From assembly GCA_030145945.1 (NCBI GenBank), contig JASLDK010000091.1, positions 1 to 9,665 on the forward strand: a stretch of DNA of 9,665 nt, given 5' to 3'. The stretch's first letter is position 1, and the number at the start of each line of letters is the position of its first letter. Below the pieces are notes generated by a model. The model was not told the DNA's origin. It worked only from the letters and a program-made list of their open reading frames with translations, and searched no databases. Shown here piece after piece: positions 6,266 through 9,665 of the stretch. The stretch comes from Nocardioides sp. Lineage in GTDB: Bacteria > Actinomycetota > Actinomycetes > Propionibacteriales > Nocardioidaceae. The position numbers and the translations under genes were made by a program.

Positions 6266-8341
6266 TCAGCCCGCGAGGTTGTACTTCTTGGCCTTGGTCA
6301 AGAGGACCGGAGACCCGAACTTCTTGGTCTTGAGCTTGGGCAGGGCATAGAGCGATTTGTTGCTCTTGTTGCGGACGACGAGCAGGTTGGTGCCATTGCT
6401 CATCGGTCCGAGACCGACCACCCAGCTGTAGCTGCTGCTGCTGGTCTTCATCGTCTGCCCAGGCGCCCACGCCCCCGGCATGATGCCGGGATAGAGCGTG
6501 AACGACGTGCCATTGCTCACGATGGCGTCAGGGATGCCGTCGCCCGTCCAGCGGCCCACGGGGGCGAACTTCTTCCCCGGCACAGGCCCGGTCGCTGCGA
6601 TCGCGGCCGAGAACCCGGCCATCCCCTGTCCCGGGTAGACCTGCATCTGCCCCCCGCTCGGCTGACCCATGAGGTCGGGGAAGCCGTCTCCGGTGACGTC
6701 GCCGACGGCAGCCAGCATCTTCACGCCGGCGAAGGAGCCCGGCAGCACCGTGCCCGTGTCGAACGTTCCTGCTCCGAGCCCGCGGAACAGCACCGGCGCA
6801 CCGTCGCTCTTGCGGGTCGCCAGGATGTCGTTCATTCCGTCGTTGTCCCAGTCGCCCGCGCGAACGATCTGCTTGGCCCAGGGAGCGATGATGTTGGTCT
6901 TCACCGTCGCGGTGATCCGCCAGGTGCCGCCTGACCTGTCGATGTCGTGCAGCAGCAACCGGCCGGTCTTCGCGTTGCGCACGACCAGGTCGGGATTCGC
7001 GGTGCCGACATAGTTGTTCTCGAGACGACCCAGGAGCGCACTCTGCTGGGCCTGGGAAGCGAGCGCCCGGATCGTCGGGATCTGCGCGTACAGGTACTTG
7101 CCCGGGCAGGCCGTCTTGCCGGCATCGCGGTGACCGTTGATGGCCGCGAACGTCTTCGTGCCGAGCTGCTGGCTCATCGAAGCCGGATCCACCCCGCTGA
7201 TCGACAACTTCCATGCGAAGAGCGCTCCGTAGGCGTTCAGCATCTCCTGCGTGGGCTGAGCCACCTCGAAGTTCCCGATGGCAGACATCGCGAACGAGTA
7301 CTGGTTGTAACCCTGCGTGTGGGCGCCGATCACGGGCTTGTCGATGCCCCCGGCACGTCCCTCCCAGATCCGACCGAACCGGTCGACAAGGAAGTTGTAG
7401 CCGATGTCCGCCCAACCACGCGTCTTCACGTGGTACTTCCAGATGCCACGAAGGATCGCTGGCACGTCCTCGGGCTTGTAGTCGTTGGCGTTCACCGTGT
7501 GGTGCACGAAGCCGGCGTTGATCGTGCCGTACTTCGGCTTGTACGTCGGGTCCTCGGGCGCACCCCACTGGGCACGCGAGTAGATCGCCGGCTGGGCCGG
7601 TCCGGTCGTCGCGGCCTGCAACGCAAGGTCGCCGTCCGACGAGGCCTGGGTCGCTGCTTGTTCTGCGCCGGAAGCAAGCGACGGACGCTCCTGCGCAGTC
7701 GCCGTCGGCGTACCGGGGTCGATGACGGCGACCTGCATGTCTGCGGGGGCCTGCGCCGTCGTGTCCACCTTGACCTGGACCTGGTCCACGTCGCCGACCA
7801 GGACGGCCTCGGTGCCGGGACGGGTCTGCTGGTCCTCGGCGCTGCCGGGATCCGGCGCGTGGTCGTCGTGATACTCCGCGTCGGTCCATCCGGTCCACGT
7901 GCCGTTGGTCTGCGTGCGCACGGACACCTTGATCGCGTCCTCGGCGAGGTCGTCCCCATGCGCCCAGGTCACCCCGACGGTTCCGTAGCCCTCGACGGGC
8001 AGCGCGTCGCTGGTGACCGTCTCGCCACCCGTCGCCAGGGCGCGGGCGCTACCGCGCAGCGTCACCCGTCCACTGACCTGCGCCGAGGCGGTGAGCGGGT
8101 ACTGCGTGACGGTCGGGTCGACGACGCCGGTCGGAACGGTGACGGGCGTGCTCGCGGCCTGCAGGGACACACCTCGAGCAGCGGTGCCGCCCGGCTCGGC
8201 CGGACGCACCTCCATCGTGACGGTGCGCGCTGCGGGCGTGAGGACCGCGACGACAACAGCCAGGGCGAAGGCCTGCTGGCTGAGGGTCACGAACCGCCCT
8301 CGGCGGGTGTGGACGGGGATCTCCGTGGGGTACGGCGACAT
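6266..8341 (-). CDS. Secreted PGRP-type N-acetylmuramoyl-L-alanine amidase with FG-GAP-like repeats
   Basis: 691 residues from ATG 8341, with GGAG 9 bases upstream. The N-terminus (R14-R16, then a hydrophobic stretch about 20-37) is a signal peptide or signal anchor. Residues 60-250 form a low-complexity Ala/Thr/Gln-rich region with WTGWTDAEYHDD (149-160) as its landmark. The amidase_2/PGRP domain spans about 253-430: YSRAQWGA (254-261), FVHHTV (278-283), IGYNF (313-317), IWEGR (325-329), NGHRD (402-406) and TACPG (410-414). Zinc ligands are inferred as H280, H404 and C412, with Y315 in the position of T7 lysozyme Tyr46. The C-terminal third has GDWDNDGMNDI (496-506), GDVTGDGFPDL (547-557) and GRWTGDGIPDA (596-606), VCBS/FG-GAP repeats of a beta-propeller with Ca-binding-like DxDxDG loops. 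It should cleave the lactyl-L-Ala bond of peptidoglycan outside the cell, the propeller aiding binding or localisation. All catalytic residues appear intact. Confidence 0.93.
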   Translation of the reverse strand: MSPYPTEIPVHTRRGRFVTLSQQAFALAVVVAVLTPAARTVTMEVRPAEPGGTAARGVSLQAASTPVTVPTGVVDPTVTQYPLTASAQVSGRVTLRGSARALATGGETVTSDALPVEGYGTVGVTWAHGDDLAEDAIKVSVRTQTNGTWTGWTDAEYHDDHAPDPGSAEDQQTRPGTEAVLVGDVDQVQVKVDTTAQAPADMQVAVIDPGTPTATAQERPSLASGAEQAATQASSDGDLALQAATTGPAQPAIYSRAQWGAPEDPTYKPKYGTINAGFVHHTVNANDYKPEDVPAILRGIWKYHVKTRGWADIGYNFLVDRFGRIWEGRAGGIDKPVIGAHTQGYNQYSFAMSAIGNFEVAQPTQEMLNAYGALFAWKLSISGVDPASMSQQLGTKTFAAINGHRDAGKTACPGKYLYAQIPTIRALASQAQQSALLGRLENNYVGTANPDLVVRNAKTGRLLLHDIDRSGGTWRITATVKTNIIAPWAKQIVRAGDWDNDGMNDILATRKSDGAPVLFRGLGAGTFDTGTVLPGSFAGVKMLAAVGDVTGDGFPDLMGQPSGGQMQVYPGQGMAGFSAAIAATGPVPGKKFAPVGRWTGDGIPDAIVSNGTSFTLYPGIMPGAWAPGQTMKTSSSSYSWVVGLGPMSNGTNLLVVRNKSNKSLYALPKLKTKKFGSPVLLTKAKKYNLAG

Positions 8342-8373
8342 GGCTCTGCTCCAGACGTGTGTGCGGGGAAGGT

Positions 8374-8411
8374 GTCACACGAGTAGCAACTTTCACATGC
8401 GTCACACGAGT
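8374..8411. promoter_or_regulatory. Direct-repeat operator candidate upstream of the amidase
   Basis: GTCACACGAGT occurs twice in identical form (8374-8384 and 8401-8411), 27 bp apart, within 75 bp of the amidase start. On the minus strand the proximal copy contains TGCTACTCG-like sequence (TACTCG at 8385-8380), a possible extended -10, so a bound protein would touch the promoter. TTCACA (8392-8397) and TGTGAA (8413-8418) frame the distal copy. The GTCACA core resembles the direct-repeat motif described for the response regulator MtrA, which controls cell-wall hydrolase genes in actinobacteria. The repeat is seen; the regulator is inference. Confidence 0.45.
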
Positions 8412-8518
8412 CTGTGAAGAGTTCGTGAGTAACTACAATCATGTAATTTCCACTCGACACGCCGATCGCATGCAAATTTGTAGATCGGTTCGGTCAGGCG
8501 TTATCTGAGCCCGAAATG
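8412..8518. other. AT-richer intergenic stretch with small inverted repeats, no gene
   Basis: Between the amidase operator region and the terminator hairpins there is no credible coding frame. Composition is markedly less GC-rich than the genes (for example around 8430-8485). It holds CCGATC (8462-8467) and GATCGG (8483-8488) as an inverted repeat around GCATGC and CAAATTTG palindromes, and loosely repeated GTAACT (8429-8434) and GTAATT (8443-8448). It could contain a further upstream promoter for the amidase or binding sites; no specific site is identifiable. Confidence 0.35.
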
Positions 8519-8557
8519 ACGAAGCGGCCGCTCCCCCAGGGGAAGCGGCCGCTTCGT
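8519..8557 (-). terminator. Strong hairpin terminator downstream of the ABC exporter operon
   Basis: Perfect 14-bp arms (8519-8532 and 8544-8557) enclose an 11-nt loop in which CCCC and GGGG can pair further. Each arm contains the palindrome AGCGGCCGCT. It lies about 25 bp beyond the ATPase stop in the direction of its transcription. On the minus strand it is followed by CATTTCGGG rather than a U-tract, as is usual for actinobacterial intrinsic terminators. Confidence 0.75.
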
Positions 8558-8563
8558 GGATGC

Positions 8564-8583
8564 AGGCGGGCTGAGGCCCGCCT
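8564..8583 (-). terminator. Second hairpin overlapping the ABC ATPase stop codon
   Basis: AGGCGGGC (8564-8571) and GCCCGCCT (8576-8583) form a perfect 8-bp stem with a 4-nt loop. The first arm on the minus strand begins within the TAG stop of the ATPase gene. It stands directly upstream of the larger hairpin, making a tandem terminator or 3'-end stabiliser. It has no U-tract. Confidence 0.6.
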
Positions 8584-9349
8584 ATATGTCGTTGGCGAGC
8601 GAGTCGTCGTCGAGGTCGTCGTCCTCGTCGTAGCGCAGGTAGTGCACGGCCTCGGTCGGGTCGCCGTCGAAGCCCAGGCGGCCCTTCTCGAGGACCAGGA
8701 CCCGGTTGCACATCTTGATCACCGACTCCGGTGAGTGGCTGACGTAGAAGAGCGTGCGGTCGCCGCTGTTGCGGATCTCGCGCATCTTCTTCATGCACTT
8801 GACCCGGAACGGCTTGTCGCCCACGGCCAGCACCTCGTCGGCGAGGAAGATGTCGGAGTCGACGTGGATGGCGATGGCGAAGCCGAGGCGCGCCTTCTGG
8901 CCGGACGAGTAGTGGCCGACGGGTCCGTCAAGGGTCGAGCCGAGGTCTGCGAACTCGACGATGTCGTCGAACTTGCGGCTGATCTCCGGCCCGGTCATGC
9001 CCAGGATCGCGGCGTTGAGCTGGAGGTTCTCGCGCCCGGTGAGCTGGTTGTGGAAGCCGGCACCCGTGGCGATCAGGCCCGCGATCCGGCCTCGCGTGAG
9101 AATGCGGCCTTCGTCGGGGCTCATCACGCCGTTGATCATCTTGAGCAGCGTGCTCTTGCCCGAGCCGTTGAGGCCCATGATGCCGACCGACTCACCGCGC
9201 TCCACCGTGAACGAGACGTCATCGACAGCCCGGAACGTCTCGGTGGTCTGGCGGCCCTTGGCCTTGGCAACCGCGACCTCCTTGAAGGTCCGGTGGTAGC
9301 GCAGGGTGAAGTACTTGGTGGCGTTCTCCACCACGATCGACTTGGCCAT
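8582..9349 (-). CDS. ABC transporter ATP-binding protein, polysaccharide/teichoic-acid exporter type (TagH/Wzt-like)
   Basis: 255 residues from ATG 9349, one base after the stop of the permease gene, so the two are translationally coupled; longer in-frame starts would overlap the permease. All ATPase motifs are present: Walker A GLNGSGKST (59-67), Q-loop region around GFHNQLTGREN (98-108), signature YSSGQKARL (147-155), Walker B DIFLADE (166-172), D-loop VGD and the switch histidine H205 in YVSHS. The GAGFHNQLTGREN and LADEVLAVGD blocks are characteristic of exporters of lipid-linked glycans (TagH, Wzt, mycobacterial Rv3781). A basic segment of about 25 residues (15-40) separates the first strand from the core, as in that group. 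The C-terminus is strikingly acidic (DEDDDLDDDSL), and the carbohydrate-binding domain of Wzt or long tail of TagH is absent. It would power export of an envelope glycan across the inner membrane. Confidence 0.9.
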   Translation of the reverse strand: MAKSIVVENATKYFTLRYHRTFKEVAVAKAKGRQTTETFRAVDDVSFTVERGESVGIMGLNGSGKSTLLKMINGVMSPDEGRILTRGRIAGLIATGAGFHNQLTGRENLQLNAAILGMTGPEISRKFDDIVEFADLGSTLDGPVGHYSSGQKARLGFAIAIHVDSDIFLADEVLAVGDKPFRVKCMKKMREIRNSGDRTLFYVSHSPESVIKMCNRVLVLEKGRLGFDGDPTEAVHYLRYDEDDDLDDDSLANDI

Positions 9350-9350
9350 G

Positions 9351-9665
9351 TCAGAGACGCTCCGGAATCTTGTTCTCGAGCCGGCTGAAGACGAACTGGG
9401 CGAGAGCGAGGACAGCCCCTGAGGCCACCACGATGATGCAGCCATAGACGATCAGGTGGTCGGGCATCGCCTTCACTGCCTCGTGGCCCTTGGGAACGGT
9501 GCCGACCCAGAACGCTCGCTGGAACAGAAGCACCGCGTCGGCCAACGGGTTGTAGAGGTAGTACTGGGCGAAGCGGCCGAACCGGTCGTCGACCATCGAG
9601 TAGGAGTACATCATCGGCACGCCCCAGCGGACGAAGTTGTTGAAGACGCTGACGATGTTGCCGAA
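9351..9665 (-). CDS. ABC-2 type exporter permease, C-terminal part (runs off right edge)
   Basis: The frame is open to the right edge, giving the last 104 residues of a membrane protein that begins outside the window. MMYSYSMVDDRFG followed by YYLYNPLADAVLLFQRAF (residues about 36-53 of the fragment) is the pattern seen just before the last membrane segment of ABC-2 permeases of the TagG/Wzm/RfbD type (xxYNPL motif). A single hydrophobic helix follows (about LIVYGCIIVVASGAVLALAQ) and a short tail, SRLENKIPERL. Together with the downstream ATPase it forms a two-gene exporter for a polymer on a lipid carrier, for example teichoic-acid-like or galactan-like glycan; the substrate cannot be read from here. 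Confidence 0.85.
   Translation of the reverse strand, partial: FGNIVSVFNNFVRWGVPMMYSYSMVDDRFGRFAQYYLYNPLADAVLLFQRAFWVGTVPKGHEAVKAMPDHLIVYGCIIVVASGAVLALAQFVFSRLENKIPERL

Noticed and set aside
6947..8386. Plus-strand frame of 479 residues opposite the amidase
   Set aside because: Composition is Arg/Val/Asp/Gly-rich with no recognisable motif, whereas the minus strand has an intact zinc amidase.
8402..8417. CRP/GlxR-like site
   Set aside because: The half-sites are in the order TCACA-N6-TGTGA, the reverse of the TGTGA-N6-TCACA consensus.
9350..9445. Longer N-terminus for the ABC ATPase
   Set aside because: The extra 32 residues overlap the permease coding sequence and are Ser-rich; ATG 9349 directly follows the permease stop.
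1..9665. CRISPR arrays, tRNA/rRNA genes, insertion sequences or prophage genes
   Set aside because: No regularly spaced repeats, tRNA-like cloverleaf, transposase or phage gene was recognised by eye.

Overview
The window is high-GC DNA with GTG/ATG starts and actinobacterial marker genes: a WhiB-family regulator, F420 biosynthesis genes and a TIGR03089 protein. The gene order whiB2-like / fbiA-fbiB / GDP-mannose pyrophosphorylase / TIGR03089 resembles the Rv3260c-Rv3268 neighbourhood of Mycobacterium tuberculosis. The protein sequences look more like Nocardioides-type Propionibacteriales than mycobacteria. Genus is an inference; no rRNA or other taxonomic marker is present.

Layout. Positions 1-988 (minus) hold the N-terminal 329 codons of a GT2-family glycosyltransferase that runs off the left edge. 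Upstream of it, also on minus, is a whiB2/whmD-like gene (1072-1326), probably in the same transcript. A divergent intergenic region of about 190 bp separates this pair from fbiA (1519-2535) and fbiB (2535-3521), which overlap by one base and make the F420 phospholactate-transfer and glutamylation enzymes. A membrane-anchored DUF3105 protein follows (3571-4329, plus). A mannose-1-phosphate guanylyltransferase lies convergent to it (4363-5439, minus). Divergent from that, over only 50 bp, is a TIGR03089 protein (5490-6239, plus) whose message looks leaderless. A large secreted PGRP-type amidase with a C-terminal FG-GAP/VCBS-like repeat region is on minus at 6266-8341. A 240-bp AT-richer gap follows, with direct repeats near the amidase and two back-to-back hairpins near the next gene. 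The right edge is an ABC exporter pair on minus: a TagH/Wzt-like ATPase (8582-9349) and the C-terminus of its permease (9351-9665, truncated).

How they fit. Most genes concern the cell envelope: glycan polymerisation (GT2), the GDP-mannose precursor, glycan export (ABC pair) and peptidoglycan hydrolysis (amidase), with a WhiB regulator of the type that controls septation. The F420 genes form a separate metabolic unit inside this neighbourhood.

No wholly new multi-gene system is apparent. The points most worth a second look are: an FbiB that lacks the usual C-terminal FMN/nitroreductase domain and carries a short unassigned tail instead; two mutually exclusive hairpins around the glycosyltransferase ribosome-binding site; an 11-bp direct repeat upstream of the amidase whose core recurs in the whiB2 promoter; and the tandem terminator-like hairpins after the ABC operon.
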